A stretch of 64,000 nucleotides of DNA from NCBI GenBank assembly GCA_017643365.1, contig JAEPNO010000008.1:1-64000 (forward strand), given 5' to 3'. The notes under the pieces were generated by a model. It was not told the origin of the DNA. It searched no databases and saw only the letters and a program-made list of their open reading frames with translations. How positions within the stretch are numbered: position 1 is the first letter of the stretch; each line of letters starts with the position of its first letter. The stretch is from Balneolaceae bacterium (GTDB lineage: Bacteria > Bacteroidota > Rhodothermia > Balneolales > Balneolaceae). The translations under genes and the position numbers were made by a program. This document shows positions 44,611-53,725 of this stretch, piece after piece.

Positions 44611-44955
44611 ATGAATCTTATAGATAGCAACCACAGCGATTTATTAGCAAAAACAATGGATGCCTATTCGCTTAGGCAAAAAATTACTGCTACCAATATC
44701 GCCAATGCGGATACTCCCGGCTATAAGCGCCACGAAGTACTATTCGAGGATGCGTTGAACGAAGCAATGGCAAATAACGGAGTCGGCGGTGCAAAAGAAG
44801 TTAATCCTTCGATAGTTGAGACCGACGGCAAAGTAATCCTAGAAGACGAATTAATTGAGCAATCGGACACTCAGTTACGATTTCAATTAGTGACCAAAGC
44901 ATTGCGTCATCATTACACAATGGTTAGAAACGGTATTACCGGAACCAATCGCTAA
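44611..44955 (+). CDS. flgB: Flagellar proximal rod protein FlgB
   Basis: About 114 residues. The ATG at 44611 gives the family-like start 'MNLIDSNHSDLLAKTMDAYS'; in-frame GTG/ATG codons at 44578 and 44587 overlap or abut the putative promoter. Signature 'ATNIANADTPGYKRHEVLFE' is the rod/hook N-terminal motif, and the C-terminal helix 'LRFQLVTKALRHHYTMVRNG' matches FlgB. It is part of the periplasmic rod just above the MS ring. First gene of the flgBC-fliE to flgE run. Confidence 0.93.
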   Translation: MNLIDSNHSDLLAKTMDAYSLRQKITATNIANADTPGYKRHEVLFEDALNEAMANNGVGGAKEVNPSIVETDGKVILEDELIEQSDTQLRFQLVTKALRHHYTMVRNGITGTNR

Positions 44956-44971
44956 TCTCATCTAACTAACT

Positions 44972-45466
44972 ATGTTACCAGATAGACTTTCTTCAACATT
45001 TAAAACAGCATCCCAGGGCCTTGCTTTACAACGCGAGCGCATAGCGGTAGCCTCACAAAATATTGCGAACGCCAGAACATCAGCACCTGCGGGTTCTGAT
45101 AATGTTTATCGGCCAAGAGAGGTGGTAACTCAAGCCCCAAAGACACAACAATTTTTAGACATCCTTGAAGGGGCTGCATCTGGGCTTAAAACCACAAATG
45201 CGCAGCATATGCGTTCGGCTGATGGACTAGTTGGCCAAAAAAGAGGCGGGTTAGGTCCGGCTTTCGAAGTGGTTGAGCAAAATAAATTTCGGTACGAGTA
45301 CGATCCCAACCATCCCGATGCGGATGAAAATGGAATGGTTCAATACCCGGATATCGACATGGTTAAAGAGATGGCGGTAATGGTAAGTGCAAACCGACTC
45401 TACGAGGCAAACCTAAGCACCATTGAAGCTGAAAAAGAACTTTTAAAACGATCGTTAGAGATTTAA
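44972..45466 (+). CDS. flgC: Flagellar proximal rod protein FlgC
   Basis: A 164-residue rod protein with the N-terminal 'LALQRERIAVASQNIANART' motif and the C-terminal 'YPDIDMVKEMAVMVSANRLY' followed by 'EANLSTIEAEKELLKRSLEI', standard for FlgC. It is placed 16 bp after flgB. Instead of a Shine-Dalgarno sequence, its ATG is preceded directly by CTAACTAACT, as for fliF. Confidence 0.95.
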   Translation: MLPDRLSSTFKTASQGLALQRERIAVASQNIANARTSAPAGSDNVYRPREVVTQAPKTQQFLDILEGAASGLKTTNAQHMRSADGLVGQKRGGLGPAFEVVEQNKFRYEYDPNHPDADENGMVQYPDIDMVKEMAVMVSANRLYEANLSTIEAEKELLKRSLEI

Positions 45467-45470
45467 CACT

Positions 45471-45698
45471 ATGAGTACTATCAATCCAATTTTAAATCAA
45501 CAAACGCAACGCTTAGCACAAAACAGTGCGCTGCGTAAAGCGGCAGCTGCGCCACAACCACCACGGTTAACAGCAGATGAGAATTCTTTTATTAAGGAAA
45601 AATTTACGGCTCCAAAGCCCATGCAATCGTATTCGATGGATGGCAGAATGAGCCAACAACAAGTAGTACGCGGCTCAAATTTTGACGCCAGAGTTTAA
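45471..45698 (+). CDS. Small hypothetical protein inserted between flgC and fliE
   Basis: A 75-residue, Gln/Pro-rich hydrophilic protein 4 bp after flgC and 13 bp before fliE, so tightly embedded in the rod operon. No known flagellar gene normally sits here. The C-terminal half 'FIKEKFTAPKPMQSYSMDGR' then 'VVRGSNFDARV' looks like a short linear motif. The end resembles that of the protein at 25404 ('AGSWIDVQG'). I cannot name it; a rod/export chaperone or assembly factor is only a guess. Confidence 0.6.
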   Translation: MSTINPILNQQTQRLAQNSALRKAAAAPQPPRLTADENSFIKEKFTAPKPMQSYSMDGRMSQQQVVRGSNFDARV

Positions 45699-45711
45699 CT
45701 AGGAGAATACC

Positions 45712-46020
45712 ATGGCAACCCCGGAAATTTCAGGATTAGGATTACCCCAAGGCGTTGAATTAAAACCTCGCCATTACGATATCAGCGCCGGCGATATAAA
45801 CAATTCGTTTGGCGATATGCTTACGGATGCTATCCAAAGTGTAGACGACAGTATGAAGTCATCGGAAGCAAGTGTGCAAGATTTTGTTTCGGGTAAAACC
45901 GACAACATCCACGATGTGATGATTTCGATGCAGCAGGCACAGCTAAGCTTCAACATGATGGTAGAAGTGCGCAACAAAATGGTAGAAACCTACCAAGAAT
46001 TAAGCAGAATGCAGATTTGA
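45712..46020 (+). CDS. fliE: Flagellar MS-ring/rod junction protein FliE
   Basis: 102 residues, ribosome site AGGAG. The family pattern 'SFGDMLTDAIQSVDDSMKSS' then 'DNIHDVMISMQQAQLSFNMM' and 'VEVRNKMVETYQELSRMQI' is complete. FliE joins the rod to the MS ring and is exported early. The stop is 11 bp before fliF. Confidence 0.95.
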   Translation: MATPEISGLGLPQGVELKPRHYDISAGDINNSFGDMLTDAIQSVDDSMKSSEASVQDFVSGKTDNIHDVMISMQQAQLSFNMMVEVRNKMVETYQELSRMQI

Positions 46021-46031
46021 CCTAACTAACT

Positions 46032-47690
46032 ATGAACAAGTACTTTCAACTCTTTCAGGATTTTTTCGGCCCGCTAAGTAACGCACAGCGCATGATGTTT
46101 ATCGGGCTCTTTGTGGTAATTCTGGGTATGATCGCCGGTCTTTTTTATTGGTCGCAACAAGAAGACCAGATGCTGCTTTTCGGAAATCTTGAATCTGAAG
46201 CCGCACAGGAAATAGTAGCCGAATTGGAAACTCGTGGTATTAAATACAAACTCGAGGAAGGCGGACGTTCGATTTATGTGCCAAGCGACAGAGTACACGA
46301 GTTGAGACTTGCTATGGCGCCAATGGGTGGCGGATTTACCGATGTTCAGGGCTATGAACTTTTCGACACCAACGCCTTGGGTATGACCGATTTTATGCAA
46401 GAGGTGAACAAAAAACGTGCTCTTGAAGGTGAATTAGCTCGATCTATCAATAGTTTAGACCAAGTTGAAAGTTCAAGAATTCATATTGTATTGCCCGAAC
46501 GTTCTCCTTTTGATGAGACCACTATTCAGGCTTCGGCTTCAGTAATCTTAAATCTGAAATCGAACAAAAGCTTAAATCCTGATCAGATTGAAGGCATCAC
46601 GGCATTAATTGCCGGTAGTGTTGAAGAACTGGAACCTACCAACATCACTATTCTAGATCAGGCGGGGAATCGCCTTACCGACGAAATTGATTACGAGTCG
46701 GAATTCACAATGGGAACCACACAGATGCAGCTTCGCCAGAAAACCGAAGCTTATCTTACCGATCGTGGCCAAAGCATGTTAGATCGTGTGCTTGGTGCCG
46801 GTAACAGTATTTTAAGAGTATCGGTTGAGCACAGTTTTGATCGAATTACCCGCGAATCTGATCTTATCGATCCGGATAGCCGAACGGTAATTTCAGAAGA
46901 AAAAAGAGAGCAATCGAATAACGATCAGCAACGCGAGCCGGTTCCTATCGATAATTTAACCCCCATCGATCGTAGACAAGATGCAATCGTGGTGTCTGCT
47001 AATGATAACCGCAATACCATCGAAACCAGAAATTACGAAGTGAACCGAACTCGTGAGGTTTACGAAAAGGGCGAAGGCGAAATTAACCGAATTACAGCAT
47101 CTGTGGTACTTAATTACAAGCAGGTGATCAATGTAAATGAAGAAGGTGAAGAGAGTATAACCTTCGAGCCGTATTCAGAGGTAGAAGTACAACAATTTCG
47201 CGAAGCTGTTGAGCTTGCTATCGGTATAAAACAAGATCGTGGTGATTTATTAACTATCAACCAACAAGAGTTCTTTACAACTCAATTTGTAAGTGGTAAT
47301 GCTTTTATGGCCACTCAGCCGGTTTACTCAACCGATATAATTCGCTGGGTTGTAATTGGGATTACATTCGGAGTGATATTATTCCTGATCAATGGCATCA
47401 AGAAGAAAATGAGCATTGAAACCGAAATGGCAGTGAACTCGAACTTCCAAGGCAATACAGAATTACCTCCTGGAGCAACCATGCAATCACTACCGGGAGC
47501 TGGCGGCGGAGCTGCGATGTTGGAACCTGCTTTTGATGAAGACGGAAATCCGATCGAGCCAACATTCTCGGCAAAAGCTGAAGAACCGGAGAACTCCTAC
47601 AATAAAGACGAAATCAAAGAATTTGTTGAGCTAAAACCAGCCATGGCCGCTCAAATCTTACGTGCGATGATGTCGCCGGATGAAGACTAA
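46032..47690 (+). CDS. fliF: Flagellar MS-ring protein FliF
   Basis: 552 residues: TM1 near 23-42 ('MMFIGLFVVILGMIAGLFYW'), ring-building domains with 'LRLAMAPMGGGFTDVQGYEL' and 'LARSINSLDQVESSRIHIVL', a long charged middle, TM2 near 437-456 ('IIRWVVIGITFGVILFLING'), and a cytoplasmic C-terminus that binds FliG ('EIKEFVELKPAMAAQILRAM'). Forms the base ring in the inner membrane. Start preceded by CTAACTAACT. Confidence 0.97.
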   Translation: MNKYFQLFQDFFGPLSNAQRMMFIGLFVVILGMIAGLFYWSQQEDQMLLFGNLESEAAQEIVAELETRGIKYKLEEGGRSIYVPSDRVHELRLAMAPMGGGFTDVQGYELFDTNALGMTDFMQEVNKKRALEGELARSINSLDQVESSRIHIVLPERSPFDETTIQASASVILNLKSNKSLNPDQIEGITALIAGSVEELEPTNITILDQAGNRLTDEIDYESEFTMGTTQMQLRQKTEAYLTDRGQSMLDRVLGAGNSILRVSVEHSFDRITRESDLIDPDSRTVISEEKREQSNNDQQREPVPIDNLTPIDRRQDAIVVSANDNRNTIETRNYEVNRTREVYEKGEGEINRITASVVLNYKQVINVNEEGEESITFEPYSEVEVQQFREAVELAIGIKQDRGDLLTINQQEFFTTQFVSGNAFMATQPVYSTDIIRWVVIGITFGVILFLINGIKKKMSIETEMAVNSNFQGNTELPPGATMQSLPGAGGGAAMLEPAFDEDGNPIEPTFSAKAEEPENSYNKDEIKEFVELKPAMAAQILRAMMSPDED

Positions 47691-47707
47691 CTATCTACCA
47701 TAAAACA

Positions 47708-48742
47708 ATGAGTGAAGCAGCAACAGCCACCGAAGAAACTAAAGCAGAACTTAATCTGACAGGCCCTCAAAAAGCCGCCATTCTAATCATGAGTGTAGGC
47801 ACTAAATCGGCCACAGAAATGATGAAGTCGCTTTCTGAGAAGGAAATCGAGCAAATTACGCTGGAAATTGCACGAATGAAGAATATCCGACCTGATATGG
47901 TGGATGCCGTTCTTCAGGAATATTACACACTGATGGAAGTGAAGCAGTATGTAATTAATGGTGGTGTTGATTTTGCCCAACAGCTTTTGAACGAACTTGG
48001 AGGAAACTCTGAGAAAATGATGAAAAAGTTGAGAGCTCAGAGTGGTAGTACGGTGTTCAAAGAGTTTCAGGAATCTAAAACTTCACAAATTGCCGACTTC
48101 ATTCGTGGTGAACATCCACAGGTAGCCGCGTTGATATTCTCGCAATTGAGAGTAGAAAAAACGGCAGAAATTTTAGCGCTGCTCGACAAAGAAATGCAGG
48201 GTGAAATCACTTACCGCTTGGCAATGATGGAAAGCATTTCGCCGGATGTAATTGATGAGATTGAAGAAGTTATTAAAGAACATATGGGCGGTATGGACAA
48301 TCTTGGCGATAGAGTTAAGAGTGGTACCAGTATTGTTGCTCAGATATTGAACGGCGCCGATGTAAAAGTAGAGAAGAACGTTCTTGAAGCGATCGATAGC
48401 AGAGATCCGGAAGTGGCACAAGAGATCAAAGAACAAATGTTCTTGTTTGAAGATATCGCACACTTCGACGACAAGACTATACAGATTGTTATCAACGAGC
48501 TCGACAAACAGGATATGGTACTTGGTTTGAAAGGGGTGATCGACGAAATCACCTCCAAGTTCTTGAGCAATATGTCGTCGAGAGCGGCAGATATGCTTCG
48601 CGAAGACATGGATGCACTTGGACCTGTGCCGCTTAAAGAAGTGAAAGACGCTCAGAACCGTATCATCAAGAAAATTAAGGCACTTGAAGATGCCGGACAA
48701 ATTAGTACACGAGTTTCAGGCGAAGAAGAGGTTGTAGAATAA
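47708..48742 (+). CDS. fliG: Flagellar motor switch protein FliG
   Basis: 344 residues with all three armadillo-like domains: N-terminal 'GPQKAAILIMSVGTKSATEM' and 'LSEKEIEQITLEIARMKNI', middle 'EHPQVAALIFSQLRVEKTAE', and C-terminal 'FLFEDIAHFDDKTIQIVINE' followed by 'FLSNMSSRAADMLREDMDAL'. Charged residues of the C-terminal torque helix are retained ('RAADMLREDMD'). It links FliF to FliM and meets the stator. Confidence 0.97.
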   Translation: MSEAATATEETKAELNLTGPQKAAILIMSVGTKSATEMMKSLSEKEIEQITLEIARMKNIRPDMVDAVLQEYYTLMEVKQYVINGGVDFAQQLLNELGGNSEKMMKKLRAQSGSTVFKEFQESKTSQIADFIRGEHPQVAALIFSQLRVEKTAEILALLDKEMQGEITYRLAMMESISPDVIDEIEEVIKEHMGGMDNLGDRVKSGTSIVAQILNGADVKVEKNVLEAIDSRDPEVAQEIKEQMFLFEDIAHFDDKTIQIVINELDKQDMVLGLKGVIDEITSKFLSNMSSRAADMLREDMDALGPVPLKEVKDAQNRIIKKIKALEDAGQISTRVSGEEEVVE

Positions 48743-48745
48743 GCG

Positions 48746-49462
48746 ATGAAAACTCCACGAGTACTCGAAGAAAATCAGATTAACTGGTACAAAAACGACA
48801 GTACCCGACTCAATTATAAAATGCTTTTCGGCTCCGATCAGGAAGAGGAAACACCAACAAAACCTGAAGCCGTAGTAGAAGAAATTATTACAGCCAGCGC
48901 CGAAGAACTTGTTCATCAAGCGAAAAGAGATCGCGATGAAAAATGGAAAATAAAAGTTGAAAAGACTCGTACAGAAGCTTTCCAACAAGGGTTTGAAGAA
49001 GGCCAAAAAGCCGGTTACGAACAGGCACAGCAAGAAATTGAAGAAAAGCTAGGCGTTATTCAGGCATTGATTTCTCAAGGCCAAAACGAATGGAAAAAGC
49101 GTCAAGAACTTATTGATCCGGGTTTGTTGGATCTGGCTTTCGAACTTGCAGAAGCAGTAATCGGTGTTCCGGTTGAAAATCCTGAAGTACGCAAATCGTT
49201 AGAACTTTCACTCGGGCCTTTATTGGAACGAGTTGACGATCAGTCGAAGCCGATACTACTTGTGGCTGAAAGCGACTTCGAGTTCATAAAACAATTGAAA
49301 GAAGATTATGCACCGGATGCGTTCGTGAAAATCCGAGTTTCGGATACGTGTAATCCCGGTGAATTTCATTTTGAATCTACGCAGGAAGTAGTGGTTAAGA
49401 ACGTGAAAGAAACACTGCAAGATTTCCGAAAAAACATTCCTGTTCCTACCTGGAAGGAGTAA
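48746..49462 (+). CDS. fliH: Flagellar export ATPase regulator FliH
   Basis: A 238-residue, highly charged protein with the FliH layout. An unstructured N-terminus is followed by a helical Gly-containing stretch ('AFQQGFEEGQKAGYEQAQQE') and a C-terminal globular part like V-ATPase subunit E ('LLDLAFELAEAVIGVPVE', 'VKIRVSDTCNPGEFHFES'). It binds FliI and the export gate. 3 bp after fliG and 3 bp before fliI. Confidence 0.9.
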   Translation: MKTPRVLEENQINWYKNDSTRLNYKMLFGSDQEEETPTKPEAVVEEIITASAEELVHQAKRDRDEKWKIKVEKTRTEAFQQGFEEGQKAGYEQAQQEIEEKLGVIQALISQGQNEWKKRQELIDPGLLDLAFELAEAVIGVPVENPEVRKSLELSLGPLLERVDDQSKPILLVAESDFEFIKQLKEDYAPDAFVKIRVSDTCNPGEFHFESTQEVVVKNVKETLQDFRKNIPVPTWKE

Positions 49463-49465
49463 AAA

Positions 49466-50782
49466 ATGGGATTAGATAGTCATTTTGAATCCGTTCGTGA
49501 AGCTCTTCATTTACCGGTTAAGCAAGCAAAGCGATTTGGTAAAGTTTCGGGCATTGTAGGTAATATTGTAGAATGTACCGGGCTAGAAGCAAGTGTGGGC
49601 GAAATGTTTGGCATCCAAACAATTTTAGGAACCACCATTGCCGCCGAAGTTGTTGGCCTAAAAGACGGAAAAACCTTATTGATGCCTTACGACAGAGTGG
49701 TAGGCATGAAAAACGGTTGCCTGGTTGAAAGTATGGGCGAATCGTTGAATGTTGGCGTGGGTGACCACTTACTTGGGCGAGTTGTAGATCCAAACGGTGA
49801 TCCCATCGACAATCTTGGTCCGGTATTAACCGGCGCTTCTCAGCCCATTCAAAACAATCCGCCGTCCCCAATGGATCGAGCGCCCATCAACGAAATTATG
49901 TTTACCGGAGTGCGAGCCTTAGATAGTCTCAACACAATCGGAGTTGGACAAAGAGTAGGTTTATTTGCCGGCTCGGGAGTTGGAAAAAGTACGCTTATGG
50001 GGATGATTGCAAAGTCATCTTCTGCCGATATTAACGTAATTGCATTGATTGGTGAACGTGGCCGTGAGGTACATGAATTTATCCACGAAACGCTTGGCGA
50101 AGAAGGCTTATCGCGCTCAATAGTGGTTGCGGCTACTTCTGATACTGCTGCAATGAGCCGTGTTAAGGGAGCATTCACCGCAACAGCTATTGCGGAATAT
50201 TTCCGTGATCAAGGAAAAAATGTCCTGTTGATGATGGACTCGGTTACACGTGTTGCAATGGCGCAACGAGAAATTGGATTAGCTTCCGGCGAGCCGCCCA
50301 CAACAAAGGGCTATACACCCTCTGTATTCACGATTTTACCCAAATTATTAGAGCGTCCCGGTAAAACTAAGAAAGGAAGTATCACCGGTTTATACACAGT
50401 TTTAGTAGACAGCGACGATATGAACGAGCCTATTGCTGACGCTGTACGTTCAATTTTGGATGGTCACATCGTGTTATCGCGTCGTTTAGCCCATAAAAAT
50501 CATTACCCTGCCATTGATGTGTTGGAAAGTATTTCCCGTGTGATGCCAAATATTGTCACTAAAGAACAACGGGTAACATCCATGAAAGCAAGAGAATTAT
50601 TGGCCACTTATAGGGAGGCTGAAGACCTTATTAATATTGGTGCTTACGTAAAGGGTTCTAACCCCAAAATTGATAATGCGATAAAAAAACATCCTGATTT
50701 GGAATCATTTTTGATACAGGATATGGACCAGAGCGACTTTGACACGAATCTCTGGAATTCGCTAAACAAAATTGTTGAATAA
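49466..50782 (+). CDS. fliI: Flagellum-specific export ATPase FliI
   Basis: 438 residues, F1-ATPase beta-like. Walker A 'GLFAGSGVGKSTLMGMIA', Walker B 'NVLLMMDSVTRVAMAQREIG', the 'LIGERGREVHEF' catalytic Glu region and 'GEPPTTKGYTPSVF', diagnostic of FliI versus F1. It drives entry of export substrates with FliH and FliJ. Good ribosome site (AAGGAG). Confidence 0.98.
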   Translation: MGLDSHFESVREALHLPVKQAKRFGKVSGIVGNIVECTGLEASVGEMFGIQTILGTTIAAEVVGLKDGKTLLMPYDRVVGMKNGCLVESMGESLNVGVGDHLLGRVVDPNGDPIDNLGPVLTGASQPIQNNPPSPMDRAPINEIMFTGVRALDSLNTIGVGQRVGLFAGSGVGKSTLMGMIAKSSSADINVIALIGERGREVHEFIHETLGEEGLSRSIVVAATSDTAAMSRVKGAFTATAIAEYFRDQGKNVLLMMDSVTRVAMAQREIGLASGEPPTTKGYTPSVFTILPKLLERPGKTKKGSITGLYTVLVDSDDMNEPIADAVRSILDGHIVLSRRLAHKNHYPAIDVLESISRVMPNIVTKEQRVTSMKARELLATYREAEDLINIGAYVKGSNPKIDNAIKKHPDLESFLIQDMDQSDFDTNLWNSLNKIVE

Positions 50783-50796
50783 TCACCTTAAAGGTT

Positions 50797-51225
50797 ATGA
50801 AGTTTAAATTTTCTCTAGAACCGGTTTTAAAAGTACGACAGCATCAAGAAAAAGTGCAGCAGCAAAAACTAGCTGAGGAAATGACCAACAAAAATAAGAT
50901 CACCTCGCTACGTGCTGAAGTAAGAGGAAAGTTGGAAAGCTACCTTGAAAATCAACAGGAAGACCAAGTGGCTAACATTCATACCATCAAGCGCCATAAT
51001 GCACATTTGATGCATGTTAACGATCATATTAATCGTTTGGTAAAAGAAGAGAATAAAGCAGACGAAAAGGTGCAGGTAGAGAGAGGCAAATTGGCCGAGG
51101 CGTTTAAAAAGCTGAGCATCTTAGAAAAAGTAAAAGAGAATGAACAAGGCGTTTTTGTGAAAGAATTGGCAAAAAGTGACCAAAAGTTCATGGACGAAAT
51201 TTCATCCCAATCATTTAGCCGTTAA
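50797..51225 (+). CDS. fliJ: Flagellar export stalk protein FliJ
   Basis: A 142-residue, almost entirely alpha-helical coiled-coil protein ('FSLEPVLKVRQHQEKVQQQK', 'LAEAFKKLSILEKVKENEQG') with the FliJ N-terminal phrase 'F.LEPVLKVR'. It fits as the central stalk of the FliI hexamer. 14 bp after fliI. Confidence 0.9.
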   Translation: MKFKFSLEPVLKVRQHQEKVQQQKLAEEMTNKNKITSLRAEVRGKLESYLENQQEDQVANIHTIKRHNAHLMHVNDHINRLVKEENKADEKVQVERGKLAEAFKKLSILEKVKENEQGVFVKELAKSDQKFMDEISSQSFSR

Positions 51226-51230
51226 GAACA

Positions 51231-51839
51231 ATGAGTAAAGGAGCTATCGTAAAAATCGCTGGTTTTTTAGTGGTACCAATTTTAATCATGTTGGTAGCAG
51301 TGTATTTGTTATATCCGATGATTAACAGCGAGAGATATGATTTGATTGTACGAACCAATGGTACGCTAGTGGATTCATTAGCGCTTGATTCGCTGGCTCG
51401 CGTTGATAGTATAGCAACCGCTGATTCATTATCGCGATTAGAGAAATTAACGAGCGCAGAGTACGCTTTTAGCCTAGATCGCAAATGGTCTTCTAAGGTT
51501 GATTCGCTGGAGCGTATGGTTTACTTATTGAGCGCGAGATTAGAAGGCATGCAAAATGCTTCTGAAGTAAACGAACAAAATTCGCAAGAAGCTCCGGCTC
51601 AATCAGCCCCCGTAAAAGAGCCAACTATTGATGAACTTTTAAGCGACGAAGCTTTCAAAGATCGAGTGAAAAGCTTATTGAATTTAGAAGAAGATGAGTT
51701 GTCACCAATTTTAGAGAAAATGACAAGTAAACAATTGGTACGCTTGTATTCTGAAGCAGGTAATACGCAAAGAGAGAAGATTTTAAGAGCGCTAAATTCT
51801 GATCGAGCAGCAAAGCTTATTACAGAAGTAATGCTATGA
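51231..51839 (+). CDS. MotE/MgtE-N-like flagellar protein
   Basis: A 202-residue protein with one N-terminal membrane helix (residues ~7-30), a coiled-coil periplasmic stretch (~45-110), and a C-terminal ~75-residue helical domain ('ILEKMTSKQLVRLYSEAGNT', 'REKILRALNSDRAAKLITEV') similar to the MgtE N-terminal / FliG-like fold of MotE. MotE-type proteins sit between fliJ and fliK in many genomes and assist stator or MotC function. The stop overlaps the fliK start by 4 bp (ATGA). Confidence 0.7.
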   Translation: MSKGAIVKIAGFLVVPILIMLVAVYLLYPMINSERYDLIVRTNGTLVDSLALDSLARVDSIATADSLSRLEKLTSAEYAFSLDRKWSSKVDSLERMVYLLSARLEGMQNASEVNEQNSQEAPAQSAPVKEPTIDELLSDEAFKDRVKSLLNLEEDELSPILEKMTSKQLVRLYSEAGNTQREKILRALNSDRAAKLITEVML

Positions 51840-53716
51840 TCGGCGATCTGATTCCTAATATCGCCAACGATCCTAAGATTTCGGGAGAAACAAATAAAGG
51901 ATCCGGAGAGACTGCAGCCGGCACATTTTCTTCTTTATTGAAAACATTTGAGCAAGAAATTAATGTCACGGGTAATCTCGAAAATCAGGAATCAGGCGAA
52001 CAACAAGTTATTGAATCATCAATAGCAGACGATCAAAAAAAGAGCCCATTTGCTGCGCAATTAGTAGAAGAGGTTCAGGATGATCAAAACACCGACTCTT
52101 TTGGTTCGACTTTAATTGGCAATCAAGCTGATAATACTGAAGAGGAAACTGATGCTGCTGTTGAAGCAACTTCTGCCAATTCTGCCCAAGAAAGTGAGAC
52201 TTCAGAAGAAAAGAATATCGAAGCAGGTGAACTTTCAATTCCGGTTGCTCCACTTTTTACAAATACCCAAAATCTTGAGCAACAAGGCGGGTTAAATCCT
52301 GCACATTTGGATGTGAGTAATTCTGAAAATTCACTCACCGCCAACAAGCTTGAAAATGCAGTTGGTGAAAAACCTGTTGGAGGAGAAGATGCAATAAAAG
52401 TGCTACCGGTTGATGAGCAGGTTACCGTTTCTGCAACAGAAGTTTTGATAGATGAGGAATTGATTAATTCCAATCAAACAGATGCGAATCTAACTAATGA
52501 AGCTGATCAAGCTCCCATCAATGTAAGTAGTACCGAAACGGATGTAGAATCTGAGTTGAAAAGCTCGAATTCTAAAGTTGATCAATCTCTGGATCTAAAA
52601 AATAAAACAGAGCTTAATCAAGCTGATGAAAAGGCAAATCATCCCGTAGAAAAAGCGGTAGTTGAAGGTGCTCAGAAAGTGGAATCAGCGCAAACCGTAT
52701 CAGGTGCCAAAACAGGCATTGTTGCGGCTACAAATTCCAGCATCGATCGCCAATCTGAGCAAGCATCAGCCTTTTTAAACAGGCGGACTTTTACTCAGAA
52801 AAATGAGTCGATAAGTTCGTTGCAGCAATGGAATGCTTCTCAAACCACTTCGTCGAATAAAGGGGAAGATGTTGCAAATCCCATGAGTTTTAATACTGTA
52901 AAGAGCAGTGAGATTTTACAAGCTATTCAGCAGAACAAAGCTGTAGCAAAAGTATCGAAAGAAGTAAAAGGCCATCGTTTTGCTTTATCAAATAGTGAGC
53001 AAGCCGAAACCAGATTGAAATTACTAGTTGACTCCGTGCGGCCGGAATTACTCGCGAACCGTGAACTTCCGGCCGATTTTAATTCAACAACAACAAATGT
53101 TGAATTAAGCGAGATGTTTACTACTACCGGCGCTCTTACCAGCGAGCAAGAATTGATGATGAAAGACCTGATGGTGGAAACAACGTCGGGGAAAGAGGCA
53201 AAAACTTCCGAAAGTATCAACTTCGGGTTCATGCGATTAAACGAACTTACGGTGATGAATACTTCTGCCCGCCGTTCTATTGTATCAAGTTTTGGCAAAG
53301 TGCTTCAGGAAAGCCTTAAGTCTGATCATATAAATCAAAGCGAAAAATGGCAAAAACATACGTTTAAGCTTGAAGCAGGCAATAGTATTGATCTAACTAC
53401 GCGTAATATTGATGGCGTACTGCATATTAAATTGGCGGCAAGTAATCCTGAGCTGAACAGAATGCTGCAAAGCATGGAGCAGGAAATAAAAGACCACTTA
53501 AAGGAAGAATTGAACCTGGAATTAGATCTGCAATTCAATCAATCTGGAGATGAAAATGACGCTGAGAGCCTTCAAAAGGGCATTTTGAGCGAGAAGGCGA
53601 AATTAGCTTCAAATCAGGCACGCGAATTGCAAAAGGAAGAATCAGTTAAAACTAACTCAGGTTTAAACCCATCGATCCGAAGCTTCGGATACAACCAGAT
53701 GGAATGGACCGCATAA
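51836..53716 (+). CDS. fliK: Flagellar hook-length control protein FliK
   Basis: A 626-residue, low-complexity, Ser/Glu/Asn-rich protein whose C-terminal ~100 residues form the FliK export-switch domain ('KHTFKLEAGNSIDLTTRNID', 'LHIKLAASNPELNRMLQSME', 'LNLELDLQFNQSGDE'). Disordered length is the molecular-ruler feature of FliK, and position between fliJ/motE-like and flgD is classic. The N-terminal 500 residues are not conserved and cannot be checked further by eye. Confidence 0.85.
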   Translation: MIGDLIPNIANDPKISGETNKGSGETAAGTFSSLLKTFEQEINVTGNLENQESGEQQVIESSIADDQKKSPFAAQLVEEVQDDQNTDSFGSTLIGNQADNTEEETDAAVEATSANSAQESETSEEKNIEAGELSIPVAPLFTNTQNLEQQGGLNPAHLDVSNSENSLTANKLENAVGEKPVGGEDAIKVLPVDEQVTVSATEVLIDEELINSNQTDANLTNEADQAPINVSSTETDVESELKSSNSKVDQSLDLKNKTELNQADEKANHPVEKAVVEGAQKVESAQTVSGAKTGIVAATNSSIDRQSEQASAFLNRRTFTQKNESISSLQQWNASQTTSSNKGEDVANPMSFNTVKSSEILQAIQQNKAVAKVSKEVKGHRFALSNSEQAETRLKLLVDSVRPELLANRELPADFNSTTTNVELSEMFTTTGALTSEQELMMKDLMVETTSGKEAKTSESINFGFMRLNELTVMNTSARRSIVSSFGKVLQESLKSDHINQSEKWQKHTFKLEAGNSIDLTTRNIDGVLHIKLAASNPELNRMLQSMEQEIKDHLKEELNLELDLQFNQSGDENDAESLQKGILSEKAKLASNQARELQKEESVKTNSGLNPSIRSFGYNQMEWTA

Positions 53717-53725
53717 GAAAGTACT

